Below, piece after piece: positions 17,613 through 24,171 of a stretch of DNA of 40,466 bases; positions within the stretch are counted from its first letter, which is position 1; every line of letters begins with the position of its first letter. Source of the stretch: Betaproteobacteria bacterium RIFCSPLOWO2_02_FULL_68_150 (lineage in GTDB: Bacteria > Pseudomonadota > Gammaproteobacteria > Burkholderiales > SG8-39); assembly GCA_001771975.1 (NCBI GenBank), contig MERE01000101.1:1-40466 (forward strand), in the 5' to 3' direction. Both the position numbers and the translations under genes were made by a program. The notes under the pieces are model-generated. The model saw only the letters and a program-made list of their open reading frames with translations, was not told the DNA's origin and ran no database searches.

Positions 17613-17941
17613 GGAACCCTGTAGCCGTGCGCAGGCGTTACACGATCGGCAGGTACGAAATCGTCGCGCAGCCGATTCCGCACGCTGCGCAGATGTTCCG
17701 CTACACCGTGTTTGTCGACGGCAGGCGCATCGGGACGATGGCCAGCGTGCCCTCGGAGGCCGATTGCGTATCGATGGAGAAGCCGCCGATCGTTCCGCCG
17801 CTGGTGCCCTATCAGGTGGTCTATCGCCCGGGGCGCCCCAAGAAGGGTACCCCGCCGCGCACGACCGGCGATGCGGCTCCGCCGCCGCACGAAGACTTGC
17901 CGCACGGCATGTCGTTTCCCCAGGCCACGGACGAGCGCTAG
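17609..17941 (+). CDS. Unrecognised 110-residue protein, module copy 1, second gene
   Basis: I cannot assign a family. The core RYEIVAQPIPH...RYTVFVDGRRIG...ASVPSEADC...EKPP reads as a small beta-rich domain. It is followed by a Pro-rich stretch (YRPGRPKKG, then PPPHEDLPHG). Roughly 60 percent of some 74 core residues match the 114-residue protein at 22782-23125. No signal peptide or membrane helix is seen, so it is probably cytoplasmic. The ATG at 17609 lies inside the previous gene's stop (ATGA), which fixes the start and suggests both proteins are made together. A complex with its partner is plausible but not shown. Confidence 0.72.
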   Translation: MRNPVAVRRRYTIGRYEIVAQPIPHAAQMFRYTVFVDGRRIGTMASVPSEADCVSMEKPPIVPPLVPYQVVYRPGRPKKGTPPRTTGDAAPPPHEDLPHGMSFPQATDER

Positions 17942-18010
17942 CGGCAGCTTCCCTCTCGCCAACACGCAGCACCGTTGCCAGGTTTCGCGGACTCGCCTAA
18001 GTTCGGCGTC

Positions 18011-18724
18011 ATGCGCTACGAGCTCCATTACTGGCCGGACATCCAGGGGCGCGGCGAATTCATCCGCCTTGCGCTCGAGGACGCCGGCGCCGACTACGTC
18101 GACGTTGCGCGCCGGCCGCGCGGCGCGGCTACGCTGGAGCGGTTGCTGCGAAGCCGTTCCGTGGCGCGAGCGCCGTTTGCAGCGCCATTCCTGCGCGCGG
18201 GCAAGCAGGTAATCGGGCAGACCGCGAACATCCTGCTGTTTCTCGGCCCGCGCCTGCGGCTGGCGCCGAAACGCGAGACCGACCGGCTCTGGGTGCACCA
18301 GCTGCAGCTGACGATCGCCGACTGGCTCGGCGAAGCGCACGACACGCATCACCCGGTCGCGGGCAGCCTGCACTACGAGCAGCAGAAACACGAGGCGAAG
18401 CGGCGTGCCGCGAATTTCATCGGCGAGCGGCTGCCGAAATTCCTGGACTATTTCGAGACGGTCTTGCGACGCAACCCGGGCGGCTATCTACTCGGGAAGA
18501 GGGTCTGCTACGCCGATCTGTCGCTGTTCCAGATGGTCGAGGGGCTGCGCTACGCATTTCCGCGCGCGATGGCAAGGCTGGAGCGCGGGTATCCCCGAGT
18601 GATGGCGCTGCATGATCGCGCAGCTTTGCGCCCGCGCCTGGCCACGTATCTTGCATCGTCGCGGCGCATTCCTTTCAACCAGCAGGGGATCTTCCGCCGC
18701 TACCCCGAGCTGGATCCGGTCTGA
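18011..18724 (+). CDS. Glutathione S-transferase family protein
   Basis: This 237-residue protein begins MRYELHYWPDIQGRGEFIRL, a GST thioredoxin-fold N-terminus like that of sigma/alpha-type enzymes. The Tyr in ELHYW is the likely glutathione-activating residue. The all-helical C-terminal domain contains GKRVCYADLSLFQMVEGL, the usual N-capping block with YADL. Longer starts upstream add residues that do not look like the family, so I prefer the ATG at 18011. Its 3' end overlaps the convergent metallo-hydrolase remnant by 25 bases. The substrate is unknown. Confidence 0.88.
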   Translation: MRYELHYWPDIQGRGEFIRLALEDAGADYVDVARRPRGAATLERLLRSRSVARAPFAAPFLRAGKQVIGQTANILLFLGPRLRLAPKRETDRLWVHQLQLTIADWLGEAHDTHHPVAGSLHYEQQKHEAKRRAANFIGERLPKFLDYFETVLRRNPGGYLLGKRVCYADLSLFQMVEGLRYAFPRAMARLERGYPRVMALHDRAALRPRLATYLASSRRIPFNQQGIFRRYPELDPV

Positions 18725-19269
18725 AAGCGCCACACCGCGCCATCGCGCACGATGTGCCCGCCGGTCGGGGTGGCGAAATGGGTGCCGAGCACCAGTACCG
18801 ACCGGTTCGAGCAGCGCTCCAGGAAAGCGCGCCGCGTGCGGCGCGCGGCGTGAGGATCGACGTCGAAGCGGTTGGCCCAGTCGGGCTCTGCGCACTGCAC
18901 TGGATGGTGCATGAGATCTCCCGTGATGACCGCCGCCTCGCCGCGCGAGGCGATGCACACGCTGACGTGGCCCGGCGTGTGGCCCGGGGTCGGCTGCAGA
19001 GACACCTCGCCGGTTATGCGGTGGTTCGTTGCCACCAGGTCGGCGAGACCGGAGTCGAGCACCGGACGCACCGAGTCGTCCCGCGCGTCGCGGTCCGGTC
19101 CCGGCAACTCCCGCGACCAGTGCTCCCATTCGCTGCGGCCGAAGAGGTAACGCGCGTTCGGAAACGTGGGCACCCAGCGGCCATCCACCCGCATCGTGTT
19201 CCATCCGACGTGGTCGACGTGCAAATGCGTGCACAGCACGGTGTCCACCTGCTCGCGACGGTATGGTGG
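18700..19269 (-). pseudogene. 5'-truncated metallo-beta-lactamase-fold hydrolase
   Basis: The sequence encodes the C-terminal two thirds of an MBL-fold hydrolase. It has HLHVDH as the first metal motif, GHTPGHVS, TGDLMHHP and a last ligand His in GTHFATP. These proteins normally have about 80-100 residues before the HxHxDH motif. Here homology begins at REQVDTVLCTHLHVDH, directly after the TGA of the crotonase gene and in the same frame, with no room for the N-terminal strands. A GTG at 19248 could start a 182-residue product, but it would lack the first beta sheet. A deletion that joined two genes is the simplest reading. The stop overlaps GST. Confidence 0.7.
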
Positions 19270-20088
19270 TCACCTGGGCGGCAGATCGGCGTATGCCGCC
19301 GGGGCACCGCCTCCTGCCGCGGCGATCGAGCGCTGGATGTCCTCGATGCTGAAGATTCCCGGCTGCAGCGCATTCAGGTATTCGAAACTCTCGGCGACGG
19401 AATGATCGCGCGTGTACGAGATCATCCGCTTGGTCGCTGCCACCGCGACCGGTGCCCTGGAAGCAATGCGCCGCGCGATGGCAAGGGCGCCCGCGACAAG
19501 CGTGTCGTGGCTCTCGAACAGCGCGTTCACGAATCCGAGCCGCTCGGCGCGCTCCGCGCCAAGGCGCTCCCCCGTATAGCCCAGTTCGCGCACCACACCC
19601 TCGGGAAGCTGCTTCGGCAGCCGGTTGAAAGTGCCGACGTCGGCCAGCATGCCGAGGTTGATCTCCTGGATGACGAAGAACGCGTCGTGCGTCGCATAGC
19701 GCAGGCAGCAGGCGGTGACGAGGTCGACGCCGCCGCCGATGCAACCGCCCTGCACCGCCGCGATCACCGGAAAGCGCGCTTCGGCCAGCGCGTGAAAACT
19801 CTGCTGCAGCTCCTCGAGCTTGGCGCGAAAGCGCGCCCGCGCCGCCACCGTAGCGGTGCCGAGCGGATCGCCGCCTGCGAACACCGCCAGATCCATTCCG
19901 GCGCTGAAGTGCGGCCCGCTCGACGAGATCACCAGCGCGCGCACGCCGCCGCGCGCATCGAGCTCGCGCACCGCCCGCGGCAACTCGCGCCAGAACCCCA
20001 GCGTCATCGCGTTGCGCCGCTCGGGGCGCGACAGCCGCAGGTGTGCTACCTGGCCCTCGACCGAGACCTCGAAACATTCGTGCGCCAT
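19270..20088 (-). CDS. Crotonase-family protein, probable delta3,5-delta2,4-dienoyl-CoA isomerase
   Basis: This is a 272-residue crotonase. The oxyanion-hole blocks are HFSAGMDL (near 60-67) and QGGCIGGGVDL (113-123). Three acidic residues, Asp122 (GVDL), Glu142 (QEIN) and Asp150 (ADVG), have the spacing of the catalytic acids Asp176, Glu196 and Asp204 of rat dienoyl-CoA isomerase. This favours isomerisation of 3,5-dienoyl-CoA in the breakdown of unsaturated acids over simple hydration. It is divergent from an acyl-CoA synthetase across 101 bases, which fits a shared fatty-acid role. The C-terminal YADLPPR looks natural for the family, so the gene is probably whole although the next gene has lost its start. 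Confidence 0.88.
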   Translation of the reverse strand: MAHECFEVSVEGQVAHLRLSRPERRNAMTLGFWRELPRAVRELDARGGVRALVISSSGPHFSAGMDLAVFAGGDPLGTATVAARARFRAKLEELQQSFHALAEARFPVIAAVQGGCIGGGVDLVTACCLRYATHDAFFVIQEINLGMLADVGTFNRLPKQLPEGVVRELGYTGERLGAERAERLGFVNALFESHDTLVAGALAIARRIASRAPVAVAATKRMISYTRDHSVAESFEYLNALQPGIFSIEDIQRSIAAAGGGAPAAYADLPPR

Positions 20089-20189
20089 GGCGGCGGCTCC
20101 TCGCGGAATCGAATGCGCGCGAGCTTAGCACCGCGCGTGCGCCGCCGCGCCCCGGTTTATCATTCGCGCGTCATGACTGCCCGCTCACG

Positions 20190-21746
20190 ATGAATTCGCC
20201 CGCCGGCGCAGACACGCTTTCCGATCTCATCCGCAGCCACGCCGCGCGCGACCCCGCGCACGCTGCGTTGCGGCAGGACGGCCGCGAGCTGAGTTACGGC
20301 GCGCTCGACGCGCTGATGGACCGCGTGGCTGCCGCGCTTCAGCGCGATGGGCTCGCGCCGCAGGATGCGATCGCGATCTGCGCCGGCACATCGCTCGAGT
20401 ACGCCGCGGTCTTCCTGGGAGCCCTGCGCGCCGGCATCGCCGTGGCGCCGCTGGCGCCGTCGTGCACCCCGAGCGAAATCGCTGACATGGCAACCGATGC
20501 CGGTGCGAGGCTCCTGTTCCTGGACGAGAGCGTCGCACAGGCGCTCGCGCCGGTGGCCACGCGACTCAAGGCGCGGTGCCTCGCGCTGGACGGCTCTGCC
20601 GCGGGCGCACCACTGCGGCACTGGCTGGCGGCCGATGGCACCGCCCCGGTGGCGATCGCCGTGCAGCCGCACTGGGCGTTCAACATCATCTACTCCTCCG
20701 GCACCACGGGGGTTCCCAAAGGCATCGTGCAATCGCATGCCATGCGCGGGGGCCACGTGCAGCGCGCCGCGATCTACGGCTACGGCCGCGACACCGTGAC
20801 GCTGCTCGCCACGCCGCTGTACTCCAACACCACGTTGGTGTGCTTCTTTCCTGCGCTCAGCGCCGGCGGCACCGCAGTGCTGATGGGCAAGTTCGACGCG
20901 GCCGCCTACCTGGCGCTCGCCGAGCGGCACCACGCGACCCACACCATGCTCGTGCCGGTTCAATACCAGCGCATCATGGCGCTGCCCGAGTTCGGCCGCT
21001 ACGACCTGCAGAGCTTTCGCTACAAGTTCTGCACCAGCGCGCCATTCCGCGCCGCGTTGAAGGCCGACGTCCTGGCGCGCTGGCCGGGCGGGCTGGTCGA
21101 GTTCTACGGCCTGACCGAAGGCGGCGGCACCTGCATCCTGGTTGCGCACGAACACCCCGGCAAGCTGCACACGGTAGGCAAACCCGCGCAGGGGCACGAC
21201 GTGCGCCTGATCGACGAGCAGGGCCGCGAGGTCCCACCGGGTGCATTGGGCGAAGTCGTCGGGCGCTCGCCGATCATGATGAACGGCTACCACAACCAGC
21301 CGGAAAGAACGCGCGAAGCCGAGTGGTACTCGCCCGCGGGTGAGCGTTTTATCCGCAGCGGTGACCTCGGCCGCTTTGACGCCGACGGCTTTCTCGTGCT
21401 GACCGATCGCAGGAAGGACATGATCATCACGGGCGGCTACAACGTCTACCCGAGCGACCTCGAGACGGTCATGCGCGGGCACGCCGAAGTGGCCGATGTC
21501 GCGGTGGTCGGCGTGCCTTCGGACCAATGGGGCGAAACACCGGTTGCGTTTGTCGTGCTCAAACCGGGTGCCCGCGCAAGCGCGCAGGCGCTGCTCGAAT
21601 GGACCAATTCCCGTGTCAACAGGATCCAGCGGCTGGCCGACCTGCAACTTGCCGCCAACCTGCCGCGCAGCGCAATCGGCAAGGTGCTGAAGCGGGAGCT
21701 GCGCGACGCCTACGAGAGTGTGCCGGCGTCCCGGCCGCCCGTGTAA
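20190..21746 (+). CDS. AMP-dependent acyl-CoA synthetase
   Basis: This 518-residue class I adenylate-forming enzyme would make acyl-AMP and then acyl-CoA. The P-loop is YSSGTTGVPKG (near 170-180), the adenine motif is EFYGLTEGGG (near 306), and the hinge region is SGDLGRFDADGFLVLTDRRK. The catalytic Lys of the C-terminal domain lies in PRSAIGKVLKRELR near the end. All expected motifs are present. The ATG at 20190 gives a normal N-terminus. With the divergent isomerase it suggests activation and beta-oxidation of a medium- or long-chain, possibly unsaturated, acid. Chain-length preference cannot be read from sequence. Confidence 0.93.
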   Translation: MNSPAGADTLSDLIRSHAARDPAHAALRQDGRELSYGALDALMDRVAAALQRDGLAPQDAIAICAGTSLEYAAVFLGALRAGIAVAPLAPSCTPSEIADMATDAGARLLFLDESVAQALAPVATRLKARCLALDGSAAGAPLRHWLAADGTAPVAIAVQPHWAFNIIYSSGTTGVPKGIVQSHAMRGGHVQRAAIYGYGRDTVTLLATPLYSNTTLVCFFPALSAGGTAVLMGKFDAAAYLALAERHHATHTMLVPVQYQRIMALPEFGRYDLQSFRYKFCTSAPFRAALKADVLARWPGGLVEFYGLTEGGGTCILVAHEHPGKLHTVGKPAQGHDVRLIDEQGREVPPGALGEVVGRSPIMMNGYHNQPERTREAEWYSPAGERFIRSGDLGRFDADGFLVLTDRRKDMIITGGYNVYPSDLETVMRGHAEVADVAVVGVPSDQWGETPVAFVVLKPGARASAQALLEWTNSRVNRIQRLADLQLAANLPRSAIGKVLKRELRDAYESVPASRPPV

Positions 21747-21764
21747 ACTAAGCGTGAGTATTCA

Positions 21765-21793
21765 TGGACTAACCGCAGCCACGGCGGTATACT
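21765..21793 (+). promoter_or_regulatory. Predicted promoter of small-protein module copy 2
   Basis: TGGACT at 21765-21770 (four of six -35 bases) and TATACT at 21788-21793 (five of six -10 bases) are 17 bases apart. They lie just after the acyl-CoA synthetase stop. Initiation near 21800 would give a leader of about 110 nt that passes through the hairpin at 21861-21888 before the first gene. Confidence 0.5.
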
Positions 21794-21860
21794 ACGCGGG
21801 CAAACTGCTCGCACAGAGAACCGACATCCGGCCGGCCGCATGAGCGCGGCGGCGTGATCG

Positions 21861-21888
21861 AAAAAAGCCCGGAGGACCGGGCTTTTTT
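21861..21888 (+). terminator. Perfect 12-bp terminator hairpin inside the leader of module copy 2
   Basis: AAAAAAGCCCGG and CCGGGCTTTTTT pair perfectly around the loop AGGA, followed by GTTTTTTT. It could end transcription of the upstream synthetase gene. It also sits between the predicted promoter at 21765-21793 and the gene at 21911, so it could act as an attenuator. A five-codon ORF (MSAAA, 21840-21857) ends three bases before the stem. Confidence 0.88.
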
Positions 21889-21910
21889 GTTTTTTTACCG
21901 GGGACAGCCC

Positions 21911-22144
21911 ATGGACAAGCGCAAGGTGTGGCGGGAACAGGAACAGCTGCTGGTGCAGCGATGGAACGCGGCGGCCACGCGCTACCAGGAACTGCAGGCG
22001 CGGATTTCGCGCCAGGCGGCCGGCGGCGATCCTGCGAACGAAACCCTGATGCGGGAGGCGGAACAGGCGCGCGCCGATATCGACGCCGTGAGGCGTCAGG
22101 TTGCGCGCCTCAAGGTCGAGTTCGTTTCCGGAAAGCGGTATTAG
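21911..22144 (+). CDS. Unrecognised 77-residue coiled-coil protein, module copy 2
   Basis: The protein is almost entirely helical and charged (MDKRKVWREQEQLLVQRWN..., ending RRQVARLKVEFVSGKRY), with heptad-like spacing that suggests a coiled coil. It has no Cys, signal peptide or membrane helix. I do not recognise the family, and copy 1 of the module has no counterpart. GGGGA eight bases before the ATG is a good ribosome site. An upstream in-frame GTG at 21854 would read through the terminator stem and is rejected. It stops two bases before the next gene, so it is part of the same transcript. Confidence 0.72.
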   Translation: MDKRKVWREQEQLLVQRWNAAATRYQELQARISRQAAGGDPANETLMREAEQARADIDAVRRQVARLKVEFVSGKRY

Positions 22145-22146
22145 CG

Positions 22147-22764
22147 ATGCGGATCCTGGGACGCGGCCGGGTTGCGATGTGGACCCGGGAAAAGATCAGT
22201 TCCCTGAGCACGCCCGAGCTGCGCCAACTGCACCAGAACGCCGAGCGGCTGCACGAAACCGAGGTCGCCACGCTGTGCGCCGAGGTGCTCGGCGCGCGGC
22301 CCCGCAGCCGGGCGGCGGTGCGCCGGCCCAGGCGCAAAGGCAGCGCGGGACGGCTCGTCGCGCGCAGCAAGGCGTTCGAATTGCGCGGTGTCAGCCTGCA
22401 AAACCGCTTCTGGAGCCGCGGCGGCGTGCGCCCGAGCGACGGGATGGTGGTGGTCGCGCTGTGGGCTGAGGACGTGCAGCGCGCCAACGCTGTCAGCAGC
22501 TGCCTGCTCTGGGCACCGAACGTAGCGGGCTCACGCCCCTGGTCGGACAAGCTCGGCGGCAAGGAGCGGCTGGCGCATTGCCGGCTCGCGGCCGAGCGCG
22601 GTGCTGCCGAAGGACTGCTCGTGTATGGCACTCGCCTCGAGGGATCGCTGCCCGAGGACCGGGCGCTCAGCGTGGACGGGGTGGATCCGGAAAACGTGCT
22701 CGAGCTGCGGGTAGACAGGCGTGGCGACGAGTACTGGGCCACGTGGGGCAACAGCAACATTTGA
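22147..22764 (+). CDS. Unrecognised 205-residue two-domain protein, module copy 2
   Basis: Residues 1-75 are a paralogue of the 78-residue protein at 17376-17612: MRILGRGRVAMWTREKI, LSTPELRQL, ETEVATLCAEVLGARPR, then a basic linker. Residues about 77-205 form a second domain absent from copy 1. It has SRGGVRPSDGMVVVALWAED, CLLWAPN, KERLAHCRLAAERGAAEGLLVYG and a final DEYWATWG. This mixed alpha/beta pattern is one I cannot place. GGAAAGCGG upstream of the ATG serves as the ribosome site. Functions such as nucleic-acid binding by the first domain are only suggested by its basic charge. Confidence 0.78.
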   Translation: MRILGRGRVAMWTREKISSLSTPELRQLHQNAERLHETEVATLCAEVLGARPRSRAAVRRPRRKGSAGRLVARSKAFELRGVSLQNRFWSRGGVRPSDGMVVVALWAEDVQRANAVSSCLLWAPNVAGSRPWSDKLGGKERLAHCRLAAERGAAEGLLVYGTRLEGSLPEDRALSVDGVDPENVLELRVDRRGDEYWATWGNSNI

Positions 22765-22781
22765 TCGCCGAAGGAAACCTA

Positions 22782-23125
22782 TGAGCATCCCGGTCACCGA
22801 GCACAAGCGATTCTGGGTCGGCAAGTACGAGATCGTCGCCCGGCCGATACCGCATTCCACGCACATGCTGCGCTACACGGTGTTTCTCGGCGGCACGCGC
22901 ATCGGCGCGCTCGCCAGCATGCCGTCCGAATCGGATTGCCTGTTCCTCGAGAAACCGCCGGCCGTGCCGCCGCTCAAGCTCTATTCGACCGGTTATCGTC
23001 CGGGGCGCCCGAAAAACGGTTCACGGCCTCCGGCAGCGGCTGCCGAGAAGGCACCGCCGCCCCCGAGCGAAGACCTGCCGGACGGGCTTCCGCTGCCCGA
23101 CCCGAGGAACCCCGAAGAGCGCTAG
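22782..23125 (+). CDS. Unrecognised 114-residue protein, module copy 2, last gene
   Basis: This is a paralogue of the 110-residue protein at 17609-17941. It keeps YEIVARPIPH, RYTVF, RIG, the AS-PSE-DC stretch, EKPP, VPPL and YRPGRPKNG, then a Pro/Ala-rich acidic tail (PPPPSEDLPDG). AAGGAAA six bases before the ATG is a clear Shine-Dalgarno sequence. Unlike in copy 1, it does not overlap the preceding gene (17-base gap). The conserved hydrophobic core and flexible tail suggest a small folded domain with an interaction tail. No known function is recognised. Confidence 0.78.
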
Positions 23126-23137
23126 CAGGCCGCGTTG

Positions 23138-23154
23138 AGCCGCAAACAGCGGCT
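23138..23154. terminator. Inverted repeat between convergent genes
   Basis: AGCCGC and GCGGCT pair around AAACA, extended by AU and GU pairs on each side. It lies between the convergent module genes and the small Cys/His protein. There is no T-run on either strand, so intrinsic termination is uncertain. Confidence 0.35.
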
Positions 23155-23200
23155 TGGCCGCGCAGCGCGGATGAAACACGACGGCGAGCGCCGCCGCAAA

Positions 23201-23389
23201 CTACTTCGGCAGTTCGCCTCCCGAAAGCGCGAGGCGCTTGAGCTTGCGGTCGGTCATGATCTTTTCGTAACACTCCGCGCAAACTTCCCGCTTGCGGTTG
23301 CCCCCCGGGAGGGTCCTGAAGCTGGCGCGCGGCTTGGAATGCTGGCCGTGATAGCAGTACTTGAGGGGGTTCAGGTTCGTCATCGTCAT
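23201..23389 (-). CDS. Small Cys/His-rich protein (possible zinc ribbon), 62 residues
   Basis: The protein has a KYCYHGQH cluster (Cys12, His14, His17) and a later VCAECYEKI pair (Cys37, Cys40), a spacing that could bind one zinc ion. The rest is basic (many Lys and Arg), so RNA or ribosome contact is possible. Its ATG overlaps the arfB stop by four bases (ATGA), meaning it is translated with the ribosome-rescue factor. A second in-frame ATG lies two codons later. I do not recognise the family. A role in translation is inferred only from the coupling. Confidence 0.7.
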   Translation of the reverse strand: MTMTNLNPLKYCYHGQHSKPRASFRTLPGGNRKREVCAECYEKIMTDRKLKRLALSGGELPK

Positions 23390-23802
23390 TCCGGTAGCGG
23401 CTTGCCTCGCAATGCTTTGATCCTACCGCGTCGTATCTTACTCTGGATACGCCTTCGCTTCGATGCCTGCGTGGGCCGGGTCGGCCGGCGCGGCCGGCGA
23501 GGGGTCGCAGCCCGACTGACCAGAAGCTGCAGGCGTTGGCGCGCCTCCGCGCGATTCAGTTCCAGGCTGCGGTGCCGCTGCGCCTTGATGACGATCACGC
23601 CATCGCGGGTGATGCGCTGGTCCCGCAGCGCGCGCAGCCGCGCCTTGACCGCTTCCGGCAGCGAAGAGGCGGCAACGTCGAAGCGCAGGTGCACGGCATT
23701 GGCGACCTTGTTGACGTTCTGCCCTCCCGCCCCGGTCGCGCGCACCGCCGTGATGCGGACCTCGTTTTCCGGTACCAGCAGCCGCTGCGATGGCGTGGTC
23801 AC
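23386..23802 (-). CDS. arfB: Alternative ribosome-rescue factor B (peptidyl-tRNA hydrolase ArfB/YaeJ)
   Basis: This 138-residue release-factor-like protein carries the GGQ motif in ATGAGGQNVNKVANAVHLRFD near residue 25, which hydrolyses peptidyl-tRNA on stalled ribosomes. The basic C-terminal tail (RRPRRPTRPTQASKRRR and onward) is the part that enters the empty mRNA channel. Length matches E. coli ArfB (140). The start is GTG at 23802. A TATACT hexamer ends six bases upstream, and there is no Shine-Dalgarno sequence, so the mRNA may be leaderless. A 62-residue Cys/His protein is coupled downstream. Confidence 0.95.
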   Translation of the reverse strand: MTTPSQRLLVPENEVRITAVRATGAGGQNVNKVANAVHLRFDVAASSLPEAVKARLRALRDQRITRDGVIVIKAQRHRSLELNRAEARQRLQLLVSRAATPRRPRRPTRPTQASKRRRIQSKIRRGRIKALRGKPLPE

Positions 23803-23812
23803 GCAGGCAGTA

Positions 23813-23818
23813 TAGCCG
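23813..23818 (-). promoter_or_regulatory. -10-like hexamer just upstream of arfB
   Basis: TATACT (five of six consensus bases) is followed by six bases and then the GTG start. No good -35 is visible at 16-18 bases. If used, transcription would begin at or next to the start codon. Confidence 0.35.
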
Positions 23819-23874
23819 GGCGTTGACGTGCAGTCGCACCTTCATCCATCATCGCCGCATTACAAGGAGAGCCC

Positions 23875-24162
23875 ATGCGAACCGCACTGACGATACTGCT
23901 TGCCGCCGCCACGCTCGCCGCAAGCGCCGCCGTCGCCGCCGACTTCAAGATCACCGGCGGCGATACCATCGAGTCGGTACTGATGGCGCAGAAAGCCAAG
24001 CGCGTCACGGTGCGCCTGCGCTCGGGGCAGGAGATCACCGGAACGGTGCGCGAGCTCACGCCGCGCCTGGTGCAGCTCGGTGCGGTCAGCGGCCGTGACT
24101 TCTTCGACGCCGTGATCGCGCTGGAGGCGATCGAGGCGGTGGTGATCCGCACGCGCGACTGA
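23875..24162 (+). CDS. Secreted 95-residue protein with an Sm-like beta fold
   Basis: A signal peptide (MRTALTILLAAATLAASAAVAA, cleavage near residue 22) precedes about 73 residues. The pattern KRVTVRLRSGQEITGTVREL and LVQLGAV, then FFDAVIALEAIEAVVIRT, resembles a five-stranded Sm/LSm-type barrel. Sm-like proteins usually bind RNA in the cytoplasm. With a signal peptide this one is more likely a periplasmic structural or adaptor domain. GGAG six bases before the ATG supports the start. The TAXI protein starts nine bases after its stop, so the two are probably co-expressed. I know of no assigned function. Confidence 0.8.
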   Translation: MRTALTILLAAATLAASAAVAADFKITGGDTIESVLMAQKAKRVTVRLRSGQEITGTVRELTPRLVQLGAVSGRDFFDAVIALEAIEAVVIRTRD

Positions 24163-24171
24163 TCCGCCGGC

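Noticed and set aside
19267..19275. Selenocysteine or programmed read-through at the crotonase TGA
   Set aside because: The crotonase ends naturally there, no following stem is evident, and the MBL part lacks its N-terminal sheet, so deletion explains it better.
18488..20131. A 547-codon minus-strand frame spanning the MBL remnant and crotonase
   Set aside because: It is in a different frame from both proteins and encodes Arg-rich nonsense. The motifs lie in the frame of 19270-20088 and 18700-19269.
21854..21910. A GTG start adding 19 residues to the 77-residue coiled-coil protein
   Set aside because: The extra codons run through the terminator stem and T-run. The ATG at 21911 has a good ribosome site and the natural start of the helix.
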